A stretch of DNA of 64,000 nt from assembly GCF_000315625.1 (NCBI RefSeq), contig NW_005434634.1:240186-304185 (forward strand), in the 5' to 3' direction. Within the stretch, counting starts at the first letter, position 1, and the number at the start of each line of letters is the position of its first letter. The notes below the pieces were generated by a model, which had not been told where the DNA came from, made no database searches, and worked only from the letters and a program-made list of their open reading frames with translations. Source of the DNA: Guillardia theta CCMP2712 (Eukaryota > Cryptophyceae > Pyrenomonadales > Geminigeraceae). The translations under genes and the position numbers were made by a program. Shown piece by piece: positions 1 through 11,103 of the stretch.

Positions 1-3000
1 GGAGGAGGAGGAGTTTCTCGGGAGGATCGACCTGGAGACGCCGAACTCTGATAGAGCTGAGACACAACTCTCTCTGACTTGACTTGCAGCGAAGGCTCGT
101 GACTTGAGGAGAAGCCGGGAATCTGGCAGAGACGCAAGAATTTTCCCCCATAGGTTGACAACACCGCCATTCATCTGCAAAGGAACCAAATGAGATGGCT
201 GAAGGAGCGGGAGAGGTAGGATGGGGAAGTGAGATGAGAGGAGGAAGGTGGAGAGGAGGAAGGGAGAGCAGTAGCAGAGGAAAGGAATGGGGAGGAGGAG
301 GAGGAGGAGAAAATGAGGGGAAATGGAGAGCAGTAGAGCAGAAGTTTGAAGAAGGGGAGGAGAGAAGTGGGAGGGAGAAGAGATGCAGGAGGGAGGAGGG
401 AGGAGTTGGAAATACCTTTGCTACGTTGTTGAAGCTTCCAAAAGTGACGTAGTGCAGGGCCTCGCAGGGGGGTGGGGCAACGGGTCCCGCTTCCTCTGCT
501 GGGGTGTAGCAGAGGAAAGAGTCGGGAAGCCGGACAAGCTCCTCCTGCTTCATTTCTCAGGAATGGGAGGAAGGAGGAGGAGAGAGAAGCGATGAGAAAG
601 GGGCAGAGATACGGGGAAGGCCCTAACAGTGAGGAAAGGAAGCTGAGAAGGACAGGGAGGAGGGAGGAACGCGGTCTTACGGTGAACTTCTGGGTCGTGT
701 CCAGAGGGTCTGCCTTGTCGTCTGTGAACCTGTAGTCGATGGTGTCCAGGCCTGTCGTGTTGGGATACCCGATCCAAGAGACCTGACGAGAGAAGATTCA
801 GCACTGGAGGGCGAGGAGCAAGGGATGTGTGGAAGACGATGAGGGACGGAGATAGTGAGGTGCATGACGGGGAGATCAAGGAAGGAGGCAGGAGGAGGGA
901 GAACGAGCGAGCCATGGAGGGCAGGCACCTGGACTGGAGCTGGATGGAGTGCGAGGACATCGAGGCGGTTGGAAGCTGTGTGACCCGAGAGCTCAACGAG
1001 AATGTCAATCTGATCAGCCTCGATCATTTGCGCGACCTGCAAGCAGCTCAGCTGAGTGTTCTTGCCACTCCTCCCTCCACCTCCTCTATCCCTCCTCTCC
1101 CACCCTCCTCTCCCACCCTCCTCTGCCCCTTTCCTCCCTCCTCTCCCTCCCTCCCCCTTCCCTCCTCCCTCCCCAACCCCCCCCCCCCTGTCCTCCAGAA
1201 CAGTCGTACCACAGCTGGAGGCTTGCTGGCAATATTCACCCACGAGTCGGACATCTCGCGCAGCCTCCTCGTCATCACGTCCTCCTTGGTCGCGGCGTAG
1301 TAGCAAGTGACGTGAAAGTTTTCTCTGCTCCTGCACCTCAGCGCCGCCTCGAAGAAGTAGGCGACCGAGTGCTTGTTGAAGTCCGGGGAGATGTATCCGA
1401 CCTTGATCTGCCTCTCCACCTTCTTCACATTCTTCCAGCTGTTCTTCTTCGGCCCTGCCTGCAACCGAATCTCCCTCCCCCACTGCTCGTGCGCCGCTGA
1501 GATCTCGTCCCGGCTCCTCGTCACCGAATAGTTCAGGGCCAGCAGTCTGCAGAAGCCATCGGGGCCAGTCAGCCAAGTTCCTGCGCACTCGGAAAGTTCA
1601 GTGCGGACCTGTTGTGGGCTGAGTTTGGGGCGGCAGAGTAGATCTCGAGGCTTTTCTCGTAGTAGTGGATAGCTTTCTCGGCATCTCCAGAGTCCTGGAA
1701 GAATTTTCCTGTAGGCACTAGTGAGGAAAGTCGTAACAGGAGAGGATGGCTGACCAAGGTTGGTGTAAGCCGCCGAGTAGTTGGGATACACTTGCAAGGC
1801 CGCGTTGAAGTATGCGAAGGCGTCTTCCGGCTGGCAGCGCAGCTGGTCAGCTCACAGCTGACTGGATGGCAGGACGCGAGGAGGAGATCATGTTGAGAAA
1901 TGCATGGAGGAGCGAGAGGAGGCGGAGGGTAGATGCAAATGGTTCATCGCACCTGGCACATCATGGTGAAGACGACACCCATGTTGTTGAGAGCCTCCGG
2001 GAACGCTGGTTTGACTCGGAGAGCGGACTCGTAGCACTGAAGAGCACGGGGAAGGTTGTCAAAATCCTTGTAGATGACCTGAAAACACAAGGAAGTCAAC
2101 GGAGGAGAGTCATGGAGATGTCAGAGATCAAGAATCGCCTTACTCCGAGGTTGTTGTATGCTTCCGCGCATCTGGGGTTCATCTGAGTAGTGAGCTCGTA
2201 GCAGATGATGGCTTTCTCCGGCTCATTCTTCTCTATGTATGCAACCCCGAGGTTGTACATGGCGTCAGCACTCTTGGGGTTGTAGAGCAGTGCCTGAAAA
2301 CCGAGATATCAAACCAACTGGCAATGAAAACGTGCTCTACCTGTTTGTAGAAGTTGATGGCATCATCGATCATTCCTTGAGATTTGACAACTGAGATTGG
2401 ACGAGGTTTCAGACGTCAAAAGAGATTCAGAGGCAAATGATCACCAGTCCCGAGGTCAGAGAGAGCAAGTGAGATGTTTTGCAGTGCAAGCTGAAAATTT
2501 GGATTGAGCTGGTCGATGACGTCAGGCCAAATTGAGAAGAAAGGTCACAGACCTCGAGACAAGCCTTGAACGACTCGATCGCCTCTTGAATCTGGTTCCT
2601 CCCCTTGAGGAGAACCCCGATGTTGTTGTGCGCTTCTGCGTTGAACAGACGGTGAACTTGGCCAGTCAGAACACCATTGCATCTCACCGGCATATCTCGG
2701 ACAGCATTCTAGCGCCCTCTTGTACTCCTGCGGAGAAATACTTCAACACCATTCCATGTTGCATCATGGTTTCTCTCATACCTGTATAGCTTCGTCGACC
2801 AGGCCTCTTTCTGCCAACACGATCCCTTTGGAGCAGGATGTTTCAGTGAACGTAACAGGATCATTCAAGCAGCGGCAACCTAGGTTGTAATGACTTGGCG
2901 CATAGCCTTCAAACATTTCAGTGAGTACGAGGCGGCAAATCTCAGAAGATCAGAGAGCATACATGGGCAGATCTGTGAAGCTTCTTTGTACTTGAGGTAC

Positions 3001-3733
3001 GACGCATCTCCCTAAACAGACGGAAACGCCCTCAAACCAGATATGATCGACAAGCGGAAATGCTCAAAACCTGCCCGAGGAGTTTCAGTCTTGTCCCTTC
3101 ATCTGTCAGCGCCGTTGCCAATCCCTTCAAAAATCCTCAGCTTCCTCACACAATCGAGAAGCAACTCCATACCTCCGCCGCAATGGTACAATTCGGGTCT
3201 ATCGACAGGGCCTCCCGGTAGCTGCAGTGCAAGTCATGCAAGCAAGGTTTTTGAGATCACATATGACGGCACCATTCGATTCCCTCATTGAACTTCTTCT
3301 CCCTGATCTGCAAGCTCTTCCATGATTCCTGACCCTCCCCGCACAAGACGATCACCCGTAGAAGTCCAAGGTAACTCAGAGTGGTTGTGTTCCTCGGATC
3401 GAGCTCAAGAGCCGCTTCCATGGCCTGGAGTTCAGGAATGTAAGAGTCCTGCTAACTGCCAACGTTGTCATGAAGAAACCTCTGTCGCTGCTGGGTTTCT
3501 GCCCAGCTTGCCGAGCGAAATGGCTTTTCCTAGGGTAGCGCTCACCTAGAGACCATGTGAGAAGTGTGACTGGCAATCGAGAGATACGTCTACCATGTCA
3601 ACGTTCACTTCGTCTTGCGGCGTAGGAGGAGGAGTAGACAGAGCCTGGAGGGACCTTGAGGACCAGCCTGATCGAGATCTACAGTAACCTGCGAGCTCTC
3701 CGAAACCACTGGGGAGTCCGCCAAGGAAGTCAT
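1..3733 (-). CDS. SPY: SPINDLY-type TPR protein O-glycosyltransferase (GT41), 3' end outside the window
   Basis: This is a nucleocytoplasmic protein glycosyltransferase of the SPINDLY/OGT family; plant SPINDLY transfers O-fucose to nuclear and cytosolic proteins. The N-terminal part is a series of TPR exons (about 3400 down to 1650, e.g. AHNNIGVLLKGRNQIQEAIE near 2640 and YPNYSAAYTNLGQ near 1780). The catalytic part follows: NKHSVAYFFEAALR (about 1370), IDILVELSGHTASNR (about 1000), WIGYPNTTGLDTIDYRFTD (about 770), ELVRLPDSFLCYTP and TFGSFNNVAKV (about 540-410), and NLWGKILASLPDSRLLLKS (about 150). ELVRLPDSFLCYTP is closer to plant SPINDLY than to metazoan OGT. Visible splice sites include a donor near 678 and an acceptor near 158. 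The 5' end is uncertain. An ATG at 3733 opens MTSLADSPVVSESSQ, followed by exons resembling a first TPR (SATLGKAISLGKLGRNPA). The rest of the catalytic domain runs off the left edge. Confidence 0.85.
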
Positions 3734-4117
3734 CCGTGAAATCGCGGCCTTATGATCGAGTCAGTCATCGCCCTCTCCCATCATATGTATGGCAATACTT
3801 CGTAGCAAAGAATCGCCTCCTCATGCTTGTCTTGATCGGCAAGTGCCCTGCGCAAAGTTACCTTGCGGACTCCTTCTACCTCGGTAGAAGCATGTCCCAC
3901 CTGCCCCTGTTGATATAGTCCTGGGGCTTCATATGCTGGGCTTCAGCCAGGGGGACAAAGAGAGGAATCATCCTCAAGGATGGCTGAGTCACGTGGACCT
4001 CGTAAGGCCCTCCCTCACTACTCCCTGCAAATCTTCGAGGGAAGGTGAGAAATCTTGTAAACCGAGTCAGTCTGGTATGTTGACGAGGAGAAAGGGCATT
4101 AGACAAATTCAACGGCA

Positions 4118-4859
4118 TCGCATTCTGTCTGCTATGATCTAAATGGTGTGCTCTTGAAACCTACAAACGATGCCATGATACTTCGCATGGACTGCACAAG
4201 AAACAAGTATAGTCGGGTGGGCCAATAAGTGTGCGTCTAGGTCACAAGAGGGAAAGACACAGCTAACATCAGCAAGGAAAGACGGAAGGAACAGGAGGGC
4301 ATGATCCTGATCGTAGGATGAGGTGTTGTTCTCGTCTCCCGTCTCTATCCTCTTGCTTCCTTCTTCCCTCCTTCCCATCACGCGCTCAAACCATCATGGA
4401 AGCTTTCGGGCCACACAAGATTTGGGTCTCGCCGAATATTTTGGTCACTTTCTAACAAACATTTTCAAAGTCACTGAGTCCATTTGAAAATGGTCTACCT
4501 CCTGCACATGCGGGAATAACGGACTGTAACGTTTTGTAACAAAAATGGACGTTACATACCGTTACAACAATATACTGAACGCCGGTGCCACGGTGTTGCC
4601 TCTTGACTCGAGTCCGACAGTCTCACGGAGAATCTCAGTGATCTCAGTGATCGGCAAGCAGTGGGGTGAAAGAGATGATAATATCCCCAGTGACAAACTG
4701 AGCAATCTAACAAGGACAGAGGAGGAGGAGGACTCCGGGACTCCAAGCCTGAGGAGGACTGAGGAAGAGCGGCTTGAAAGCTTGAGAGCACTGCCGCAAG
4801 AGCGGCCCATTATGGTACCGTAGACCTTGTTACTCTAGTGCGGGTCATGCCACAAGACG
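4118..4859. other. Intergenic stretch between SPINDLY-type and GT23 genes
   Basis: No convincing gene. Both strands hold short open frames around 4545-4823 without recognisable domains. Near 4520-4570 there is a small cluster of GTAACG/CGTTAC words in both orientations (gtaacg, gtaaca, cgttac, cgttac), which could be a binding-site cluster upstream of the SPINDLY-type gene or chance. Between 3734 and 4118 a minus-strand frame is open but has no recognisable similarity. It may be a 5' exon or UTR of the SPINDLY-type gene. Confidence 0.4.
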
Positions 4860-6882
4860 TCAAGGGTGACTGTAAGGGGGGGGCATCCTCCTCTGAGCGC
4901 AAACGCAAGTTCCTGTACAAGTCGTGTCAACACTGCAGTAAGTGGCAGTTGAGTCTACATAGGCCAGTCGCCCGAAGTTAGAGGTCATGGTCAGCACGAG
5001 CGCCTTGCTATGCGATAGGAGCCAAACGTCTCGAACGGCTTTCCGGGTCATGTCAGCAACCCGCGTCTCCTGCATGGACCTTCAGAGGCGGGAAGAGAGG
5101 AGCCTGCGGAGGATACAGGGAAGTCGATGGCGAGCTTTCCGCTCCTCCCTGTTGGCAAGTTGGGAGCTTGCGGCAGATCATCGGCAAGGATTTCAACATC
5201 CGCTACCTCGCGCATGTGCTGGGAGAACTGTCGAAGAGCAGCAGACCCATCGCTCACTACAAGGAGCGGGGGCAACGAGACCTCCAAGGTTTGCAGAACT
5301 TGCAACGTAGCCTGCACGTAAGAGCCGATTGGCTGCACAGGCACCTGGCAGGGGCCAGGTGAGCCGGAGAATCAGAGGGGAGGGCCATTAAGGGGTTTAC
5401 AGACCTCGGAGACCTTGTCTCCTTTCCTGATGTGAATGCCGATATGTCCAAGGTTGTTGGGAAGGGGAGGATGTTGGAGAGACTCTTGTGGCCTGAAGAG
5501 GAACCTTGACAGCTGTGTTGTCAGGTCGATCAGAGGTTGGTCCAACATGAAGGGCAGTAGGAGCCGTTTTACCATTGATCTCCACCAGAGAAGTCCATGG
5601 GACTGAAACTTTGAAGGAATCCAGAACTTGGACGCAGGCGAGTACTCCTGTCTCCCTGGTGTGAACTCCTCATAGTCTGGGGAGTCTCCAAAACGACATC
5701 TAAGGGAAGATCAGGGAAAGAGAAGGATCTCAGGAAGAGAGGACGTAGATATTGGCTGAAAGAAGCAAGTGAAACCACTGGTGTCAAGTCGAGCAGAGTC
5801 TTCACAGGGCCACGAGTCGGTTTGTTCCCTTGTTCCTGCCAGCCACCATGGCGATGGCGACAGCACTAGGGTTCTGTTCTTCCTGTAGGCTTCAGCCAGA
5901 GCAAGCACCATACCATGGAATTCACATCCCAACCCAACTCCGTCTTTGGCTCCCGACAGGACGTAGACAAGCTGCAGGAGCCGGTCAGACCCGAAAGCGA
6001 CGCGAGGACACTTGTTGACCTGTGGCAAGCTGGAACATCGATGCCTGTCAGGGTACTGCAGCAAGGAAAGCTCTTGGTGCAGCAGGTTCGCAGCTTCCTC
6101 CCTCTCACTCTGATTGCCTTGATCGCACAGGGTGAGGAGAGTTCTACTGCCCTCTCCCACCCCAATCCTCCTCCCTTGTAGCACTACTGGAGGCCATCTG
6201 ATACCCATGAAGGGATTGGTCCACGTCCTCTCACCCACCCGCACAAGAAGTCGCTCAGAGGACGCTGCATGGAAAGCATCTCGTGCACCAACAAGGTCGC
6301 CTGCATCCAGCAAGACCATCGCCAGGGCTGCCGCGTGCCCTCCACGAAGGGCGACGTCCATGGTCCTCATGGAGAGTCTGATGGTCCTGATCGCAGACTC
6401 CAAGTCACCCGAAGCGTGTCTGAACCTTCCGATCAAGAGCAACGTTGTCGAAGAGATTGCTCCTAGCGTGATCGATCGCTCCAGCGCCGTTATCCCCTCC
6501 TGCTCCCTGCTTTGCAACCGCAGCAGCAGTCCCAACTCCCTCACAAGAGTCGCTGATGGGTCGATCAGGACGGCTCTGCTCTAGAGTCAGTTCATATACC
6601 ACACTACAAGAGAGCAAGGGAAACTCACCCGTGCATGGCCAACACAGCACCGTCTATGTCCTCCATCCGCCGGAGAACTACTGACAGTCCGTGCCATGCG
6701 TCGGCACTTTGTGGGTTGAGGGAAACTTCACGTTGATAGAACCTCTCAGCGACTTGGAGGTCTTCAGAGGCTTTCAAGTGAGAAGTATCGTCAGGGGCCG
6801 ACCCACGGCTGAGGATGACGAGGAGGAGGAGGAGGAGGAGGAGGAGGAGGCACAACGAGAACTTTGACCCCTGCTTCAGCAT
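4860..6882 (-). CDS. GT23 (FUT8-like) fucosyltransferase with N-terminal TPRs and signal anchor
   Basis: Predicted Golgi or ER type II glycosyltransferase of the alpha-1,6-fucosyltransferase fold. Exon 1 (6629-6882) starts MLKQGSKFSLC and continues into a run of leucines and VILSRG, a signal anchor whose core is encoded by a CTC microsatellite. TPR-like helices follow, continuing in exon 2 (from 6575: AVLIDPSATLVRELGLLLRL). The GT23 part contains GLGCEFHGMVLALAEAYRKN (FUT8 has a GWGCQLHH-type segment), WWRSMVKRLLLPFM, the GDP-fucose-site strand HIGIHIRKGDKV (human FUT8: GVHVRRTDKV), an acceptor-side strand PPLLVVSDGSAAL, and VWLLSHSKALVLTMTSNFGR near the end. The first arginine and the aspartate of the RRTD motif are kept; the second arginine is lysine. 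The reading frame changes between about 5760 and 5690 and again near 5390-5340, implying introns that I did not place exactly. The stop is at 4860. The acceptor sugar cannot be told from sequence. Confidence 0.75.
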
Positions 6883-7442
6883 GCAGCGAACTGCACCATC
6901 AGAACCAGGTCATGTTCTCCTGCTCCTCTCTTCTCTCCATCTTCCCATCTTCGCCTTCATCTTAAGTACACAGCTCTTCCTGCTGTCATCCCATCCCATC
7001 CCTCCCGCCACATCGCCCCTCGCCTATACCCGACTCCCTTCGCGCCATAGCGCTACTAGAAAGGTTGACCGCGATGCCGGCAGACCAGAGTCTCGGGCTG
7101 CCAGCTCCACCAGCACTGCTCCACCAGCTCCTACATTTCACTGAGTGAAAACTACTTCGGCTCCAGGTGCAAGGAGTCAGAGTGTTCACGGTTAGGACAC
7201 ACGGGTCAGGCTAGGAGGAAGCCGGGTAAGGCGGCAGGTGAACAGCCGCAAGGAGGGCCTTGGAACATTTCGCGGACCTAGTCGCGATCTCTAGAGATGT
7301 TCACTAGTTGTGTTTCTATGTTGCTGTGTGTCTATGGTGGTGGATCCGAGCGCCGCTCACCGACGGCTCTTTGTTTTCCTCTTCTTTCTCTTGCTAACTT
7401 TCTTCTTGCGTGCTTCCTCATCCTCCTGCAAGCTCTCACGGG
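6883..7442. other. Intergenic region between GT23 gene and TIG-domain gene
   Basis: This region lies 5' of the GT23 gene and 3' of the TIG-domain gene, both on the minus strand. It contains short open frames on both strands with biased composition and no domain similarity that I can see. The promoter of the GT23 gene should lie here, but I recognise no motif. Confidence 0.35.
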
Positions 7443-10400
7443 TCACCAAGACATCACAAGGCAGCAAGATGCTCTCACCGCATACAAGTCGAGGTCAGGA
7501 AGTGCGTCTTCATCCTCTGTCTTGGCTGCGCATTCTTGTGCTGAACCCTCACACGTTCTTTGCTTCTCCCCCTCTTTATCGGCCCTCCCCCCTTCACCCC
7601 CCCCGCTTTCCTGCTTCAGCCCCTTGTCTTCCAGAGGAGTTCGAGTCTTCTCCTTCCGCTCCTCCTCCTTTGCTTCTGCTGCGGCTGAAGAAGGGGCAGC
7701 ACCAGTGCCCTCCCTTGTTCTTTCACTCTCCCACTCCTCCTCCCTCTTGCCTGCTTTCTCCAGCAGAGGCTTCACGAGGTCATGAGACGAAGGCAGGTCC
7801 AAATCAGCTGCGATCTTGAGAACATCCTCTGCCCTTCCTTGCTCGTTGCTGTCCAAGGCTGATTTCGCGGAGGTCTCGAATTTCTTCATCTTGGCTCGTC
7901 GCTGAGCCTCCTGGAATTTGTTGAGGGATTTTTGAACCTTTGTCTGAGCTTTCTCCTGCTCTCTCCTAGCAACAAGCAGTTTCTCTTGAAGGATCTTCTC
8001 CTCCTCTTGCCGTTGCTTCTCAAGAGCCTCTTGTTTCTCAAGTTTCTTCCGGATCTTCTCTTCTTTCACCTTCTTCTGCTTTTCCCACTCCTGCACGTCC
8101 TTCTCGACACTGGTCTCGATGTATCCAATCAAGTCAGCTGTCGCCGAACTTTCTTCTTTAGAAGCGTCTTGGGCTCGTTTCTGCATCAAATCCGTTGCCT
8201 TGTTGTTCCATTCTCTCTTTCTCTTGGCAAGTTCCTCCGCTTGCAACCTTTCTTCACGTGTCAATGAGCTCACCTTTCTCCTCGGCCCTAGCACTTCCGC
8301 AATCGCGCTATCCCCCACGACGACTGAGACGTCAGTCGAAGTAGCCGATGTCTGCGTGGAAGAACCAGAGTTGATCAGCTCCACCACAAGGTCAGGCTTC
8401 TGCGAGACAGACTCTGCGATCTTATCCTTCACCGCCCTGGCCGCATGCTTCAGCTTCCGCGGCATGTCTTGCACGTGCACCGCATCGTGCAACTGCACGT
8501 CGACGGTGTGGAGATACGCATGCCCTCCTGCGCCTGGAGGAGCGCGACAGAGCACCTGGCTGTCCTTGACCCAGAAGGACTCGATGCAGATCCTGCCAGC
8601 AAGGTAGATGACTGGGGACGTGTCGACATGCCCGAAGTTCTTTCCGTTGATCGTCACCATCTGACCTCCTCTCACAGCTCCGTTTCTCGGGTGATACGAC
8701 AAGATCTCTGGCGGCTCGTAGGAGAACTTTGCTGGCAGATCAGCCTGCTGATTGTTCTTCATCATCACAGTGACCGTCTGCTCCAGCCCCATCCCCTTGG
8801 GAATCATGCAGGCTACTGAAGACTGAGAGAGCCAAACTTCTCTGCGGCATCGAACGTCTCCAATCAGGACCTTTTCAAGATCCCCGTGCCCCTTGCCCAG
8901 GTTCTTGCCGTAGATTCCCACCCACCATCCTCCATACCAGGGGCCGCTAGCACTCGCATGAGGATTCGGGACCCAGCGATCCTCCTCATTCCCGACCACT
9001 TCCATACTCTCGTCGCCATCCGAGCTCAGATCCCAATCGATCTTCTCCACTCCGCTGAGCAAGGGGATTTGACTCTCCTCCTTCTTGTCACCACCCGAAT
9101 TCGTCTTCTTCCCCTTCTCCTCCTCAAGGTCCGGCGCCTGCTCTGCACCAATTCCTCTTTTTCCCCCGTCCTTGTCGCCCTTCTCCCCTATTCTTGACGT
9201 CTTCTTGGATTTGTTCTTCCTCTTGTTGAACGTGTTAGCACCGCCAGCTATCTTCTCGGGTTCCGTGGAGCTCCCTGAGATGGCGGCATTACGCCTTATG
9301 TGTCGCTTCCAGTATCGGGTTAGAGCTTTCACAGACTTCTTGTTGACCCATGGCGGAAGCGTTTCTTCCTCGTCCACATAATCTGCTCCTGCGCCTGGCT
9401 CCCTCTTGCATTCCGCTCCTCCATAACCCGGCGCACAAGGAGGAGGCGCCGCCACTTTGTAAGGGAGAATCCGTTTCGCTTCGATCTGCCTCCAAGAATG
9501 CGGTCCAAAGTGGCCCTGGGAAGGTATGACTTGTTACGAGCTCTGACACTGTGAGGCACTTACCTCTGGCAGCTGATATATGTCTTCAAACCACTCCCTG
9601 CACACAAACAAAATCACTCACCATGACGAAAAACCGTTTGAAGGACCTGTGGGTCCCATTCGTCTTCTTCCACACTGACGCTGACCAGAAAACAGTCCGG
9701 TGAAAGGGATTTTCAGCGTCGTTGAATTTCTGCCCATTCACTATCAAACTCTGTGTAAACCTACTAGCCCTGCTACCTCTCCATCATCTGTGACCTTCCA
9801 GACGGAACCTGCGGCACACCCTTGCATGTTCGAAGGGAAGGTAGTCAACCTGAAGCCATCCATCATATTGAAGTCTCGGTTTGTGTGTTACGTGAAAGAA
9901 GAAAATCACCTTGACAGCGTTCCCTTCTCTCGTCCAATGTCGTACTGACATGGCACCCTCATCTCCTCCTCCAGGTGTTTGAACCTTGCCTTGGCAACAG
10001 CAACTGCTGCGTGCTCTTCCTCTACAGCATGCAAGGCTTTTGCCTCAGGAGATTCCATGGGGAGGAATCCCTTTTCAGGGCGGAAATCAGCACCGAGCGC
10101 TTCCCTCTCCTTTACCATGCGTCGCATCGCTATCGCAGCAGCTTCGTTTCTCCTCTCGGCTCTCTCCGCATGCTCGTTCGCTACACCGGGGAAAGCTGGT
10201 GAAACAAGCAGAGGTAAGAGGAGGGATCGAAAGAGGGGAGGATCACCAGGGTGATCAAGCACAGGTCCATCATACTGCCAGTAGGCGGTGCGCATGGCAT
10301 CTGACTTGATCGCTCGGATCTCTCCTGTAGCATGGTACCGCCGCGTTGCTATTCTCACTTCTACAGCAAATGCCTCCGCTGCCTCTGCCTCCTTGGTTGA

Positions 10401-10511
10401 AGCCTTCACCCCTGAGCAGTCATTGATTTCGCACCAGTGCTCTGCCCAATCCTTCGCTCTCGCGCCCTCGAGAAGGGACAGGAGCAAGAAAATGCCAACA
10501 AAGTATTTCAT
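7443..10511 (-). CDS. Secretory IPT/TIG-domain protein with long charged coiled coil
   Basis: The first exon (about 9950-10511) begins MKYFVGIFLLLSLLEGARAK, a clear cleavable signal peptide, then a helical alanine/glutamate-rich segment. Small exons follow (FNMMDGFRLTTFPSNMQGC near 9870; SLIVNGQKFNDAENPFHRTV near 9720; EWFEDIYQLPE near 9590). The main exon starts at an acceptor near 9520 (GHFGPHSWRQIEAKRILPYK) and is open to the stop at 7443. It encodes a cysteine-bearing stretch (CAPGYGGAEC), a lysine-rich segment, two IPT/TIG immunoglobulin-like folds (about 8900-8700 and 8700-8490, with PPEILSYHPRNGAVRGGQMV and INGKNFGHVDTSPVIYLAG), then about 250 residues of Lys/Glu-rich coiled coil. TIG folds with signal peptides occur in receptors and in protist surface proteins. 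No transmembrane helix is visible after the signal peptide. The product is therefore probably secreted or lumenal, though the highly charged tail is odd for such a protein. Function unknown. Confidence 0.65.
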
Positions 10512-11103
10512 ATCGATCCTTTGTGTCAGCTCACAAACTCCGTCGATTCCTGCATGTCTGCTGAAGAAACAACTGTGAGTAGTGGGGATGTAAGAAAAGT
10601 TCGGGCAATCGCTCCTTCCCCTTCTCGCTCCTGCTCCTGCTCCTGCCCCTGCCCCTGCCCCTGCCCCTGCCCCTGCCCCTGCCCCTGCCCCTGCCCCTCC
10701 TGCTTCTGCTTCTGATCTTGCTTTCCCCTTCCCCTCCCTCGCTTCCCGCCATAGTCTGCACTGTTGGCAGTAACCGACTGGTCACATTGGATAAGAGAGG
10801 TGGGTCCTGCAAAGGGGGTGGTAAAAACTTGAAAAGTAGGGGTATTAGTAGATATATGATGAAAAGACAGGGGTGGGGGTGGGAGTTTGTGGAGAGCCAG
10901 CTCATGCTTGCGGCGCGACGATGGTTCAGAGGACGAGGATAGGATGATCCGAGCGAAAGGTCATGAAGAGAAAGGGGAGGAGGAGCAGAAGCAGGGGGAG
11001 CTGATACAAGCGGAGTTGTTGTCTCGTTCATGCTGTGAAGTTGTTCCTTGGTTCCTTGGCGATGGTCTTCCTCCTTTCTGAATGGGGTGTATGCAAAGTC
11101 AGG
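10512..11103. other. Intergenic region with microsatellite
   Basis: Apart from the CCTGCC repeat the region is pyrimidine/purine skewed, with a GGGTGGGGGTGGG run near 10870 and AGGGGAGGAGGAG near 10975. No domain-bearing frame is present. It lies between the 5' end of the TIG gene and the 3' end of the kinase gene. Confidence 0.4.
10636..10700 (+). repeat. (CCTGCC)n hexanucleotide microsatellite
   Basis: About eleven copies of CCTGCC in tandem, preceded by CTCCTG triplet copies and followed by degenerate CTGCTT copies. It lies upstream of the signal-peptide TIG gene (start 10511). The surrounding open frames on both strands (10437-11031) are products of the repeat and are not called as genes. 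Confidence 0.9.

Noticed and set aside
195-735. Plus-strand frames rich in Gly/Glu/Arg
   Set aside because: They lie in introns and antisense to catalytic exons of the SPINDLY-type gene, and their composition comes from GGA repeats.
8119-8607. Plus-strand frames opposite the TIG gene
   Set aside because: Antisense shadows of the long TIG/coiled-coil exon, which has domain evidence.
10437-11031. Open frames with Pro/Cys or Arg/Gly runs on both strands
   Set aside because: Driven by the CCTGCC hexanucleotide repeat; no domain or splice context.
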